From: Ramlibacter sp.
Lineage (GTDB): Bacteria > Pseudomonadota > Gammaproteobacteria > Burkholderiales > Burkholderiaceae_C
Assembly (NCBI GenBank): GCA_019635435.1
Contig: JAHBZM010000001.1
Span: forward strand, 248,001 to 312,000
Direction of reading: 5' to 3'
Length of the DNA stretch: 64,000 nt
Shown: positions 16,514-26,833 of the stretch, piece after piece
Layout of the letters: each line of letters opens with the position of its first letter
How positions within the stretch are numbered: the first letter of the stretch is position 1
The notes under the pieces: model-generated
The model's input: only the letters and a program-made list of their open reading frames with translations
What the model was told of the DNA's origin: nothing
Databases searched by the model: none
Translations under genes and position numbers: made by a program

Positions 16514-18043
16514 ATGAGCTTGTCTTTGGTGCAGAGCCGTGCGCTGCTGGGCCTGGAAGCGGCCAGCGTCACCGTTGAGGTGCATCTGGCCAACGGCCTG
16601 CCCAGCTTCACGCTGGTGGGCCTGGCCGACGTGGAGGTGAAAGAGGCCCGCGAGCGGGTCCGCTCGGCGCTGCAGAACTCGGGGCTGGAGTTCCCGGGCA
16701 ACAAAAAGATCGTCGTCAACCTGGCGCCAGCCGACCTGCCCAAGGACTCGGGCCGGTTCGATTTGCCCATTGCCCTGGGCATCCTGGCCGCCAGCGGCCA
16801 GATTGACGCGGCCAGGCTGGCCGGCCATGAATTTGCCGGGGAGCTCTCGCTGTCGGGCGAACTGCGGCCGGTGCGCGGCGCGCTGGCCATGAGCCTGGCG
16901 CTGCACACCAGCGGCATCCACACCCGGCTGGTGCTGCCGGCCGCCAGTGCCGAGGAGGCCGCGCTGGTGCCAGGCGCGCAGGTCTATGGTGCGCGCCACC
17001 TGCTGGACGTGGTCCAGCAGTTCGTGGCCGAGCTGGCCGAGGGCGAAGCCCCGCGCGAGGGCTGGGCCCGGGTTCAGCCCGCGCCCGCCAGCGCCGCGCC
17101 GGTGTATGCCGACCTGGCCGACGTGAAGGGGCAGGCGGCCGCCAAGCGGGCCCTGGAGATTGCCGCCGCGGGCGGCCACAGCCTGCTCATGGTGGGCCCG
17201 CCGGGCTCGGGCAAGTCCATGCTGGCGCAGCGCTTTGCGGGCCTGTTGCCACCGATGAGCGTGGACGAAGCGCTGGAGAGCGCCGCCATCGCCTCGCTGG
17301 GCGGGCGCTTCACGCTGGCGCAATGGCAGACCCGGCCCACGGCCAGCCCGCACCACACCGCCAGCGCCGTGGCGCTGGTGGGCGGCGGCTCACCGCCCCG
17401 GCCCGGCGAGATCTCGCTGGCCCACCACGGCGTGCTCTACCTTGATGAGATGGTGGAGTTTTCCAGGGCCTCGCTGGAGGCGCTGCGCGAGCCGCTGGAG
17501 ACCGGCCGCATCACCATCTCGCGCGCGGCGCGGCGTGCCGACTTCCCGGCGCGCTTCCAGCTGATTGGGGCCATGAACCCCTGCCCCTGTGGCTACCTGG
17601 GCGCCACCACCCGCGCCTGCCGCTGCACGCCCGACCAGGTGGCGCGCTACCAGGGCAAGCTCAGCGGCCCGCTGCTGGACCGCATCGACCTGCATGTGGA
17701 AGTGCCCACGCTGGCGGTCGACGCCCTGCTGGCCACGCCGCCGGGCGAGGCCACCGACGCGATCCGCGCGCGCTGCGCGGCCGCGCGCCAGCGCGCCACC
17801 GAGCGCCAGGGCCATGCCAACCAGGCCCTGGCGGGCGCCGACATTGACCGCCACGCGGCGCTGGACGCGGCCGGACTGCAGTTTCTCAAGACCGCCGCGG
17901 GCCGCCTGGGCTGGAGCGCCAGATCCACCCACCGCGCCCTCAAGGTGGCGCGCACCATTGCCGACCTGGCCGGTTCGGCCACCACCCAGGTCGCGCATGT
18001 GGCCGAGGCCGTGCAGTACCGGCGGGCGCTGCACGCGGGCTGA
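16514..18043 (+). CDS. comM: YifB/ComM-family Mg chelatase-like AAA+ ATPase
   Basis: A 509-residue protein. The N-terminal ChlI-like domain (MSLSLVQSRALLGLEAASVTVEVHLANGLP...) precedes an AAA+ core: Walker A GPPGSGKSMLAQRF (about residue 225) and Walker B GVLYLDEMVEF (about 305). GAMNPCPCGYLG follows, and a C-terminal part with RLGWSARSTHRALKVARTIADL. ComM is a hexameric helicase that helps branch migration during natural transformation, so the gene is consistent with competence. It is divergent from the nitrogen operon. Dispersed repeat R2 lies just after its stop. Confidence 0.92.
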   Translation: MSLSLVQSRALLGLEAASVTVEVHLANGLPSFTLVGLADVEVKEARERVRSALQNSGLEFPGNKKIVVNLAPADLPKDSGRFDLPIALGILAASGQIDAARLAGHEFAGELSLSGELRPVRGALAMSLALHTSGIHTRLVLPAASAEEAALVPGAQVYGARHLLDVVQQFVAELAEGEAPREGWARVQPAPASAAPVYADLADVKGQAAAKRALEIAAAGGHSLLMVGPPGSGKSMLAQRFAGLLPPMSVDEALESAAIASLGGRFTLAQWQTRPTASPHHTASAVALVGGGSPPRPGEISLAHHGVLYLDEMVEFSRASLEALREPLETGRITISRAARRADFPARFQLIGAMNPCPCGYLGATTRACRCTPDQVARYQGKLSGPLLDRIDLHVEVPTLAVDALLATPPGEATDAIRARCAAARQRATERQGHANQALAGADIDRHAALDAAGLQFLKTAAGRLGWSARSTHRALKVARTIADLAGSATTQVAHVAEAVQYRRALHAG

Positions 18044-18074
18044 GCGGGCTGGCCGGCGAATCCTGCTTCACTCC

Positions 18075-18139
18075 GATTTGCTCCGTTTTTCATAGCGCAC
18101 AGTGGCCGCCCCGTCTGGACTCCAGCCACTTTTGACTCC
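18075..18139 (+). repeat. dispersed repeat, copy R2
   Basis: Layout as in the other copies: TTGCTCC, TTTTTCATAGCGCACAGTGG, CCGCC, core CTGGACTCCAG, then TTTTGACTC. It sits 31 bases after the yifB stop and just before the next gene. Confidence 0.85.
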
Positions 18140-18160
18140 TGAACCAGCGAAAATGCCCCC

Positions 18161-19414
18161 ATGACACCCTCCGTACCCGCTCACGCCGGCCTGGACCGCC
18201 GGCTGGTGGGCTGGCTGTCACTGGGGCAGCTGATCACCTGGGGCAGCGTGTTCTACACCTTTGCTCTGCTGATGGAGCCGGTGGAGCGCGAGCTGGGCCT
18301 GAGCCGCGCGCAGTCGTCGCTGGCGTTCAGCCTGGCGCTGCTGGCCGAGGGCCTGGCGGCCTACCCCGTGGGCCGCTGGATCGACCGCGGCCACGAGCGC
18401 GCGGTGATGACGGGCGGCTCGTTGCTGGTGGCGCTGTGCCTGGCGCTGCACAGTGCGGTGAATTCGCTGGCCGGCTTTTATGCCGTGTGGCTGGGCCTCG
18501 GCGCGGCGCTGGCGGCCACGCTGTACACGCCCGCGTTCGCGGTGGTCACGCGGCGCTTTCCGGACGACTTTCGCCGCGCCATCATCACGCTGACCTTTCT
18601 GGGCGGGCTGGCCAGCACGGTGTTCATCCCGCTGTCAGCCGCGCTGGTGCGCGAGCTGGGCTGGCGCCACGCGCTGTGGGTGCTGGCCGGCATCCACCTG
18701 CTGCTGTGCGCGCCCCTGCATGCCCTGGTGCTGCGCCATGCGCCGCGCGTGGTGCGCGCGGCACCGGCGGGCAGTGGTGCGCCCGCGGCCGGTTCGCTGG
18801 CCCACCACCTGCGCAGCGCGCCGTTCTGGCTGATTGGGGTGTTTGTGGTGGTGATGATGGCGATCACGGCCGCGCTGCCCGCCCACCTGATCAGCCTGCT
18901 GCGCGAGAACGGCCTGAGCGAGGCCTGGGTGATTGCCATCCCCGCAAGCATCGGGCTGATCCAGGTGCTGGGCCGCCTGCTGCTGTACTTTTTTGAGCGC
19001 CGCTTTGACGTGCACCTGGCCAACCGGTTGATCCCCTGCCTGGTGCCGCTGGGGCTGGCCGCGCTGCTGGCCGGCGGCGGCCATGGCGCCGCGGCGCTGG
19101 TGTTTGTGCTGCTGTATGGCATGGGCAACGGCATGCTGACCATTGTCAAGGGCACGGCCATTGCGCAGTATGTGAGCCGCGAGCATGTGGCCTCGCTCAA
19201 CGGCGCGCTGGGCCCGCCCCAGGCCATTGCGCGCGCCGTGGCGCCGCTGATGCTGGGTGTGTTGTGGAGCCCCGCGCTGGGCTACACGCTGGGGCTGGCG
19301 GTGCTGCTGGCGGCCAGCGTGGTGGCGGTGGGCGCCTTGCTGCTGGCCCAGCGCGCTTCTTCCAGCGCACGGGCGCTGCCGGCCGACAGCAGCAGGATGG
19401 CCGACGAAAAATAG
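18161..19414 (+). CDS. MFS transporter
   Basis: A 417-residue inner-membrane protein with about twelve helices. The first half carries YPVGRWIDRGHERAVMTGGSLL, the MFS loop 2-3 signature, and the second half YGMGNGMLTIVKGTAIAQYVS. Substrate unknown. The last 133 bases overlap the 3' end of the convergent YihY/BrkB gene; the residues there (QRASSSARALPADSSRMADEK) are a polar tail, so the overlap probably arose by stop-codon loss. Confidence 0.88.
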   Translation: MTPSVPAHAGLDRRLVGWLSLGQLITWGSVFYTFALLMEPVERELGLSRAQSSLAFSLALLAEGLAAYPVGRWIDRGHERAVMTGGSLLVALCLALHSAVNSLAGFYAVWLGLGAALAATLYTPAFAVVTRRFPDDFRRAIITLTFLGGLASTVFIPLSAALVRELGWRHALWVLAGIHLLLCAPLHALVLRHAPRVVRAAPAGSGAPAAGSLAHHLRSAPFWLIGVFVVVMMAITAALPAHLISLLRENGLSEAWVIAIPASIGLIQVLGRLLLYFFERRFDVHLANRLIPCLVPLGLAALLAGGGHGAAALVFVLLYGMGNGMLTIVKGTAIAQYVSREHVASLNGALGPPQAIARAVAPLMLGVLWSPALGYTLGLAVLLAASVVAVGALLLAQRASSSARALPADSSRMADEK

Positions 19415-20229
19415 ATCCACATCAGCAGCACCACCAGCGAACCCGCCGCGCCATAGGCCGAGACCACGGCCGCGGTGGACAGGTAGGCCGCCAGCACATG
19501 CCGGCCGATGGTGAACAGCGCCGCGCCCACGCAGGCGCCCAGCACCAGGTAGCGCGTGCCGGGCTTGGGGCCGGTGCTCATGCGCATCAGCCCCACAAAC
19601 AGCGCCGCGCACACCCCAAACGCCACCACCTCATTGAGCACCAGCATCACCGGCTCCAGCGGCAGCCACGAGGCGCTGGCCCAGCCCGAGAAGATGTTGA
19701 GCAGGGTGGACATGGCCAGCGACACCAGCAGCAAGAAGCCAAACGCCAGCACATAGCCCACGCCGCGCAGCCGCATCGACGCGGTGTGCCACCAGTTGGA
19801 GGCCGGGCGGGTCTCGGTGCCGTGGACCCACAGCCGCTCCATGGCCGTCTGCAGCTCGCCAAACACGCCGGTGGCGCCAAACAGCAGGATGAAGAAGCTG
19901 ATGACCGAGGCCAGCAGCCCCTGGGCCGGTTCGCGCGCGCTTTCCAGCGTCTGGTGAATGACGCCCGCGCCCTGCGGGCCCACCACCGTGCCGATCTGCG
20001 AGACCAGGCCGGCCTCGAGCGCCGCTTTGTCCATCCACCAGCCCAGCAGCGCGACCAGCAGCACCAGCAGCGGCGCCAGGCTCAAGATGCCGTAGAACGA
20101 CATGGCGGCGGCCATGCGCATGCCGTCGGCATCGCGCCACAGCTGGACGGCGCGGTAGATGGGCATGAAGGGCCGCGCCAGCGGCGCGAGCGCGCGGGCG
20201 GCCCGCCTCAGGGACGGCGGAAGGGTCAT
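19282..20229 (-). CDS. YihY/BrkB-family inner membrane protein
   Basis: A 315-residue protein with about six helices and the family signatures AAAMSFYGILSLAPLLVLLVALLGW near residue 40, FFILLFGATGVFGELQTAMERLW near 120, and AYGAAGSLVVLLMWIYFSSAILLLSAG near 265. Often mis-annotated as ribonuclease BN; the true role is uncertain, probably in envelope homeostasis. The C-terminal ~40 residues (after LEEARWA) are low-complexity and are read opposite the end of the MFS gene. Confidence 0.88.
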   Translation of the reverse strand: MTLPPSLRRAARALAPLARPFMPIYRAVQLWRDADGMRMAAAMSFYGILSLAPLLVLLVALLGWWMDKAALEAGLVSQIGTVVGPQGAGVIHQTLESAREPAQGLLASVISFFILLFGATGVFGELQTAMERLWVHGTETRPASNWWHTASMRLRGVGYVLAFGFLLLVSLAMSTLLNIFSGWASASWLPLEPVMLVLNEVVAFGVCAALFVGLMRMSTGPKPGTRYLVLGACVGAALFTIGRHVLAAYLSTAAVVSAYGAAGSLVVLLMWIYFSSAILLLSAGSARALEEARWASSKAPTATTLAASSTASPSV

Positions 20230-20346
20230 GCCCCCAGACTAGCCCGCTGACGCGGCGCGTCCATAGGCCCGGCGCGTTGCGGCGGGTCAGCGGCGTCCTA
20301 CACGGCGCCGGGCAAAGTGGCCAGGGAGCCCCCGGGCCGCCGGGCC

Positions 20347-23073
<2,727 letters not shown>

Positions 23074-23074
23074 G

Positions 23075-23081
23075 GCTCACC
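23075..23081 (-). promoter_or_regulatory. metH ribosome-binding region, complementary to riboswitch 3' strand
   Basis: On the minus strand AAGGTGAGCC immediately precedes the ATG. The GGTGAGC part is fully complementary to GCTCACC at 23097-23103, the last strand of the riboswitch aptamer. The two can form a hairpin hiding the ribosome site unless the aptamer strand is engaged elsewhere. Confidence 0.7.
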
Positions 23082-23096
23082 TTGCAAGGAGTTACA

Positions 23097-23175
23097 GGTG
23101 AGCGTCGTTGCATTCACTCAAGCCTGACCAGGCCCCGGCAATCTGCCCGGCTGGCTGCAACGCTCCTTGAGTTGG
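23097..23175 (-). ncRNA. S-adenosylhomocysteine (SAH) riboswitch
   Basis: Read on the minus strand, P1 is ACTCAAG (23166-23172) pairing with CTTGAGT (23116-23122), seven of seven. Just after P1, GGAGCGTTGCA pairs with the distal TGCAACGACGCTC, giving the pseudoknot typical of the ahcY/SAH element; CAGG precedes the P1 3' strand and CTCACC closes the aptamer. This order matches the SAH riboswitch class, known upstream of ahcY and metH in beta- and gammaproteobacteria. Accumulated SAH would raise expression of methionine synthase. Confidence 0.88.
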
Positions 23176-23229
23176 CGTGATTTTAATGTCAGACAATAGG
23201 CCTCTTACCGACCCACGGCTCGAACCCCC

Positions 23230-23829
23230 ATGTTCAACAAGTTTTTCGGCAAAAAACCCCCAGATGCCCCGGAGTCGCGGCTACCCGAGGAGCGGTTGCG
23301 CAGGATCGAGGGCTCGTCCAGCGCCGACCTGGCCGCCGACATGCTCACCGCGCCCAGCGCGCTGATGCAGCTGACCAACGAGGACGCGCGGATCGTGGTC
23401 ACCTACATGAAGCCGCACAAGATCGCCGAGGGCACCACCTTCATCAGGGAAGGCGACGTGGACGACACCGGCTTCATGCTGCTGCTGCTGGACGGCGAGG
23501 TGACGGTGGAATCCATCGTGGTCAGCCGCACCGAGCCCATCACCGTGACCGTGCTCGGCCCCGGCAACCTGATCGGCGAGATGGGCCTGCTTGACGGCGA
23601 GCCGCGCTCGGCCTCGTGCACCGCCATCAGCGACCTGCGCTGCGCCATCCTCACGCGCGACGCGCTGAACCAGCTGCTCAACGACGACCCGCGCACCGCC
23701 GCCAAGCTGATGATGGCCATCTCGCTGCGCATTGCCGAGCGCATGCGCGAAAGCGCCGACAAGCTCAAGCTCTACGCCCAGCTTGCGCAGGCGATGCAGG
23801 AAGAGATCAACAACTTGATGCCGTTGTAG
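23230..23829 (+). CDS. cyclic nucleotide-binding domain protein (Crp-like, no DNA-binding domain)
   Basis: A 199-residue protein. The cNMP-binding beta-roll spans about residues 55-170, with FIREGDVDDTGFMLLLLDGEV, the phosphate-binding-cassette region GNLIGEMGLLDGEPRSASCTA, and a following helix. No winged helix follows; the chain ends in a charged helix (ADKLKLYAQLAQAMQEEINNLMPL). It therefore resembles the stand-alone cyclic-nucleotide sensors rather than a Crp/Fnr transcription factor. Partner unknown. It is divergent from metH, and repeat R3 follows its stop. Confidence 0.85.
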   Translation: MFNKFFGKKPPDAPESRLPEERLRRIEGSSSADLAADMLTAPSALMQLTNEDARIVVTYMKPHKIAEGTTFIREGDVDDTGFMLLLLDGEVTVESIVVSRTEPITVTVLGPGNLIGEMGLLDGEPRSASCTAISDLRCAILTRDALNQLLNDDPRTAAKLMMAISLRIAERMRESADKLKLYAQLAQAMQEEINNLMPL

Positions 23830-23850
23830 GGCAAGTGGCCTGGCGGTCTT

Positions 23851-23914
23851 GATTTGCTACTGATTTTGTAGCTGGGAGTGGCCGCCAGGACTGGACTCCA
23901 GGCCTTTTCGACCC
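23851..23914 (+). repeat. dispersed repeat, copy R3
   Basis: TTGCTACTGATTTTGTAGC, AGTGGCCGCC, CTGGACTCCAGGCC, TTTTCGACC. It fills the gap between two convergent genes (stops at 23829 and 23925). Confidence 0.87.
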
Positions 23915-23924
23915 TCAACCTAGC

Positions 23925-24572
23925 TTATTGCTTCTGGTACGCCACAGACCGGAACGTGCTGGGGTAGCCCTGCGCATCCTTGGCGCCCGAGTTTTGACCG
24001 ATCCGGAAAGCGTTGGCAGCAGTAATGGCAAGGACTTGCTTGCCGCTCGCAGGGGCCGGTTGGGTGATCTGGAAAGTCACCTTGTCGGCCGTCTCGCCCT
24101 GAACCGCCTTGGTGCCGGCATCCAGCGAGACAACGCCCTGCTCGCCAGGTTGTACTGATCCTGCACCCGTGCAGACGGTGTTGGCAAAACGGGTGGCGGC
24201 GTAGGTGTAGGTCAGCGTGGTGTCGCTTTGCTTTGCAAAGGTGAATGTCTCACGGTCGGACTCGGTAGGGCTGAAGGCATTGCAGCCGACCCAGGCGCCC
24301 ACATACTTGTCCGCGGCAGCTGCGACTGGTGCTGGTGCTGGTGCGGGCGTAGGGGCCGGAGCTGGTGCTGGTGCTGGCGACGGTGTGGGGGCTGGTGCAG
24401 GCGTGGGAGCCGGCGACGGTGCCGGCGCTTCCACCGGGGCCGGAGCTGGGGCCGAAGGCGCGTCCGCGGCCAACACGGCAGCGGTCTCGCCTGATCCGCC
24501 GCCTCCGCAGGCGCTCAGGGCAACGGCGCAGAACAAAGCGGCGAGGGTTTGGAGGTTGGTGGAATGGGACAT
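23925..24572 (-). CDS. hypothetical lipoprotein with Pro/Ala-rich linker
   Basis: A 215-residue protein. Its signal peptide has the lipobox LSACGGGGSG (lipidated Cys at about residue 22), followed by ~50 residues of alternating Ala-Pro (PAPAPAPTPAP type) to about residue 85. A globular ~130-residue domain (DKYVGAWVGCNAFSPTESDRETF...STFRSVAYQKQ) follows. Presumably anchored in the outer membrane with the linker crossing periplasm or surface. The domain resembles no family I can name. The ATG at 24572 has a GGAAACC ribosome site; upstream in-frame codons do not look like signal sequence. Confidence 0.75.
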   Translation of the reverse strand: MSHSTNLQTLAALFCAVALSACGGGGSGETAAVLAADAPSAPAPAPVEAPAPSPAPTPAPAPTPSPAPAPAPAPTPAPAPAPVAAAADKYVGAWVGCNAFSPTESDRETFTFAKQSDTTLTYTYAATRFANTVCTGAGSVQPGEQGVVSLDAGTKAVQGETADKVTFQITQPAPASGKQVLAITAANAFRIGQNSGAKDAQGYPSTFRSVAYQKQ

Positions 24573-24743
24573 GGGTTTCCTTTTGGAGTTAAAGAGTCGG
24601 AATGGCAACAAGCCGTCTGGGGTCGGGCGGATCAGCGCGATGCGCTTGGCGGCGCGCCCGAATCTGCTATGAATTGAGTAGCGAACAGAGTTCGTCCAGC
24701 GAGGGCGGGAGCCGAAGAACGCGCGCCAGCCTGCGGGTTGATG

Positions 24744-25394
24744 TCATTCCACGGTGAAGAAGCCGGCGGCCGTGATGGGCGCCGTGAATTCAATACTGAC
24801 GTAGTTGGCCGGCACGGGCAGCGATCCCGCCCGCTGGGTGGTAGCCAGCGCGGTGCGCACCCATCCACCCGTGCTTGTGGGCGTGTAGGCCACGACTTTC
24901 TTGGCCGCAAGCTGATCGGCCGTGAGACCGCTGAATGCGCTGTTGACCGTCAACTGCTTGTTGCTCAGCTGGTCAAACTGCCCGTCGGCCAGCACCGCCC
25001 AGTTCACGGAGCCGGTGAGCATGGCCGTCAAGGCCGGCGGTATGTCCGGAAAGCCCGCCGTTGGCTTTTGCACCACGCACACTTTCACCGTGGCGGCCGT
25101 CAGCGGCGTGATGAACCGCAAGGTGCTCGAGGCGTTGATGACGGAAGTGATGGCTCCGGCCAGCACCGAGTTGGCGAGGCTGAATGTTTGCACGCCAGCG
25201 GGGCAGTTGGCGGCCGAGGTGGCAGCGGCGGGCGACTCCGGCGATGTTGCAGGTGCAGGTGCGGGGGTTGTGGCTGGCGCTGGCGCGGCTGTGGACGCCG
25301 GGGCTGGGGCAGCGTCACCGCCTCCTCCCCCGCCGCCACACCCGGTCACGGCCGCCGCTGAGAACAGCGCCGCCACCAATGCATGCTTCTTCAA
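24744..25394 (-). CDS. hypothetical lipoprotein with poly-Gly lipobox and Ala/Pro linker
   Basis: A 216-residue protein starting at TTG (25394), with an AGAGGA ribosome site. Signal peptide MKKHALVAALFSAAAVTGCGGGGGGG, lipidated Cys about residue 19, Ala/Pro linker to about residue 60. The domain with NCPAGVQTFSLANSVLAGAITSVINASSTLRFI and a SGLTADQLAAKKVVAYTPTSTGGWV stretch has no recognised function. Same architecture as the lipoprotein 171 bp downstream but no evident sequence identity outside the leader. No sigma70 promoter is obvious; noncoding element copy A lies directly upstream. Confidence 0.72.
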   Translation of the reverse strand: MKKHALVAALFSAAAVTGCGGGGGGGDAAPAPASTAAPAPATTPAPAPATSPESPAAATSAANCPAGVQTFSLANSVLAGAITSVINASSTLRFITPLTAATVKVCVVQKPTAGFPDIPPALTAMLTGSVNWAVLADGQFDQLSNKQLTVNSAFSGLTADQLAAKKVVAYTPTSTGGWVRTALATTQRAGSLPVPANYVSIEFTAPITAAGFFTVE

Positions 25395-25718
25395 GTTGAT
25401 TCCTCTCGTTGGGCCTTTGTTGTTGGACGTATCGCTGGATGGCCGGGCCAGCGCACGGGTGAATCTCAGATGGGGTGTTCTGCCCTTCTCTGCCTATTTG
25501 TCTCTTGGGGAGGACGAATATTCTTTGGGGGAGTAGGTTTCTGACTAAAAGAGCTCCGGTCGAGATTGACCGGCTCACTAGAAGTTTTCCATTGAAAGTT
25601 AAGCCAGAGAAAGCAGTCCGCGAGAATCCGAGCATGGATCCACGGGCACAATAAATCGTAGCGTTCAATTTCGCTAAAGTTGCCTAAGGGAGGGGCGACC
25701 AGGACAGGACGGGGTGGC
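25395..25718. other. 324 bp intergenic stretch with noncoding element copy A
   Basis: No convincing gene. The part at 25396-25541 is a diverged copy of the element at 26576-26722. The remainder to 25718 is AT-richer and contains only short frames that fail to look like protein. The immunity-like gene ends at 25719 and the lipoprotein starts at 25394, both reading leftward, so this is the leader of the lipoprotein gene. Confidence 0.6.
25396..25541 (-). repeat. ~145 bp noncoding element, copy A
   Basis: Shares with copy B, in the same order: CTCGTTGGGCC near one end, TCGCTG, a GTGA block, GTG-TCTGCCC-TCTTTGCCTAT (approximate), then a GGG-rich tail with a GAATATTCT or GAATTCT motif. Identity is partial and gapped but collinear over the whole length. 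Confidence 0.6.
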
Positions 25719-26432
25719 TCAGATAACTTTGCCAGTTTCAGCGAATTGGCGCCTGAGGTCGGGCAAGGCTGCAAGAATCTTTTTAAGCTCAACTTCGCGC
25801 TTTGGAATCAAAGTCTTGAAATCGTCGCTGGCAAATTTTTCTACAAAAGCAAAGTCGCCACGCACCAACGCTGCGATACACAACATGATTCCGCCCAGAT
25901 CCTCGTAAAACGCATTTTCCACGTACCCCGCCTCACGTTTTTTGAACCCAGTTGGCAAATGGTTAAGAAAGTTTTCTTCTGAAGACAGGTCAAAGTATTT
26001 GTTGATGACATCAATTCCATCGGCCAGAACCTTCTTCAAATAGTCCTTGCTCTGTGTCAATACAATCCATTGCTCGGGCCATGGTCCTGGTCTGCCATAC
26101 ATATCTACGGCGGGAAATCTTTCACTGAATATCTGTGTCACATAGTGTGGACTGGCACGGTAATAGTCTTCCAATTCCATTTGAAAAAGAATTCTGAGTA
26201 TCCATAGATCTTGCCCAAAGAAAAATTTGAAAAGTTTGGCCGCCCGCCTATTCACAACCCCTGCATCTGGCTGTGTATTGCATCCTCCCCCTCTAAAATA
26301 AAAACCTGGACTAACGATCAGCTCAGTGTGCTTGAGCGTCTTGTTTCTGAAGCTACCCGTAGCAAAGCTCCAGCCTTCAAATTCACCTGCCACCTCGTTG
26401 CAAATGTGGTAAACGTCGTCTTTGAATGTCAT
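25719..26432 (-). CDS. hypothetical protein, orphan immunity-like gene of the CDI locus
   Basis: A 237-residue soluble protein starting MTFKDDVYHICNEVAGEFEGWSF, with no signal peptide or membrane segment. I do not recognise the family by name. It lies downstream of cdiA on the same strand in DNA clearly AT-richer than the flanks. A short open stretch ending in TGA one base before its ATG resembles a toxin C-terminal tail. Size, position and composition match the orphan immunity genes that accumulate behind CDI loci, protecting against toxins the cell no longer makes. That role is inference. Confidence 0.6.
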   Translation of the reverse strand: MTFKDDVYHICNEVAGEFEGWSFATGSFRNKTLKHTELIVSPGFYFRGGGCNTQPDAGVVNRRAAKLFKFFFGQDLWILRILFQMELEDYYRASPHYVTQIFSERFPAVDMYGRPGPWPEQWIVLTQSKDYLKKVLADGIDVINKYFDLSSEENFLNHLPTGFKKREAGYVENAFYEDLGGIMLCIAALVRGDFAFVEKFASDDFKTLIPKREVELKKILAALPDLRRQFAETGKVI

Positions 26433-26433
26433 C

Positions 26434-26535
26434 TCAATTCGGCCTTAATACGTACACAGGAGTCGGCGCTACAGGACCAGTTATGTTTACTCTTGGAGCG
26501 TTGCCGCCTTGTCCTCCACCACCCACCGCACCGCA
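26434..26535 (-). pseudogene. possible remnant of a displaced CdiA-CT toxin tail
   Basis: In one minus-strand frame a 33-codon open stretch, ending APTPVYVLRPN and TGA, stops one base before the ATG of the orphan immunity-like gene. This is the junction layout of toxin-immunity pairs. Upstream the frame closes with TAG at 26536-26538, so only a tail would remain. A Gly-rich start (GGGGQGG) leaves open that this is only chance coding. Confidence 0.35.
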
Positions 26536-26575
26536 CTACTGATCAGCACAGCCGGGTAGACCGCTGATTCACCTG

Positions 26576-26722
26576 AAATCAGTTTCCCCCTCGTTGGGCC
26601 CTTGATGCTATAGATTTCGCTGATTTCCAAAGCCGGTAGGCGTGTGACCTTGAAATTGTGGTGCTCTGCCCCTCTTTGCCTATGAGGCTTTTGGGCGGGA
26701 GAAGAATTCTACGGGGCGGGCT
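26576..26722 (-). repeat. ~145 bp noncoding element, copy B
   Basis: Collinear with copy A at 25396-25541 in the same orientation. The two copies bracket the orphan immunity-like gene as direct repeats. Confidence 0.6.
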
Positions 26723-26833
26723 TCTTTTTGCTGGACTTCTTGGGAACTACACTAGTGCAGCGGAGAGAGAACAGGTCAGGTCAAGCCAAGGCCAATACCC
26801 CCGTTTGCCACAATGATCCCTCGCGAACTTTGG

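Larger units (their letters stand above)
26433..26833. other. 401 bp gap between immunity-like genes
   Basis: Holds the possible toxin tail (26434-26535) and element copy B (26576-26722). A 50-codon minus-strand frame runs through copy B and ends ISSAVRWVVEDKAATLQE with TAA inside the tail region, out of frame with it; it has no start site and I do not call it. The last ~110 bp before 26833 show nothing recognisable. Confidence 0.6.

Noticed and set aside
24661..24700. A further copy of the dispersed repeat (TGCTATGAATTGAGTAGC)
   Set aside because: Only the end portion resembles the family; the core CTGGACTCCAG is missing.
25315..25792. Two ~110-codon minus-strand frames in the gap before the lipoprotein
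   Set aside because: They overlap each other and the neighbouring genes out of frame and show no protein-like character; one runs through element copy A.
25396..26722. Insertion sequence flanking the orphan immunity gene
   Set aside because: No transposase frame, no terminal inverted repeats or target duplication seen; only two diverged direct copies.
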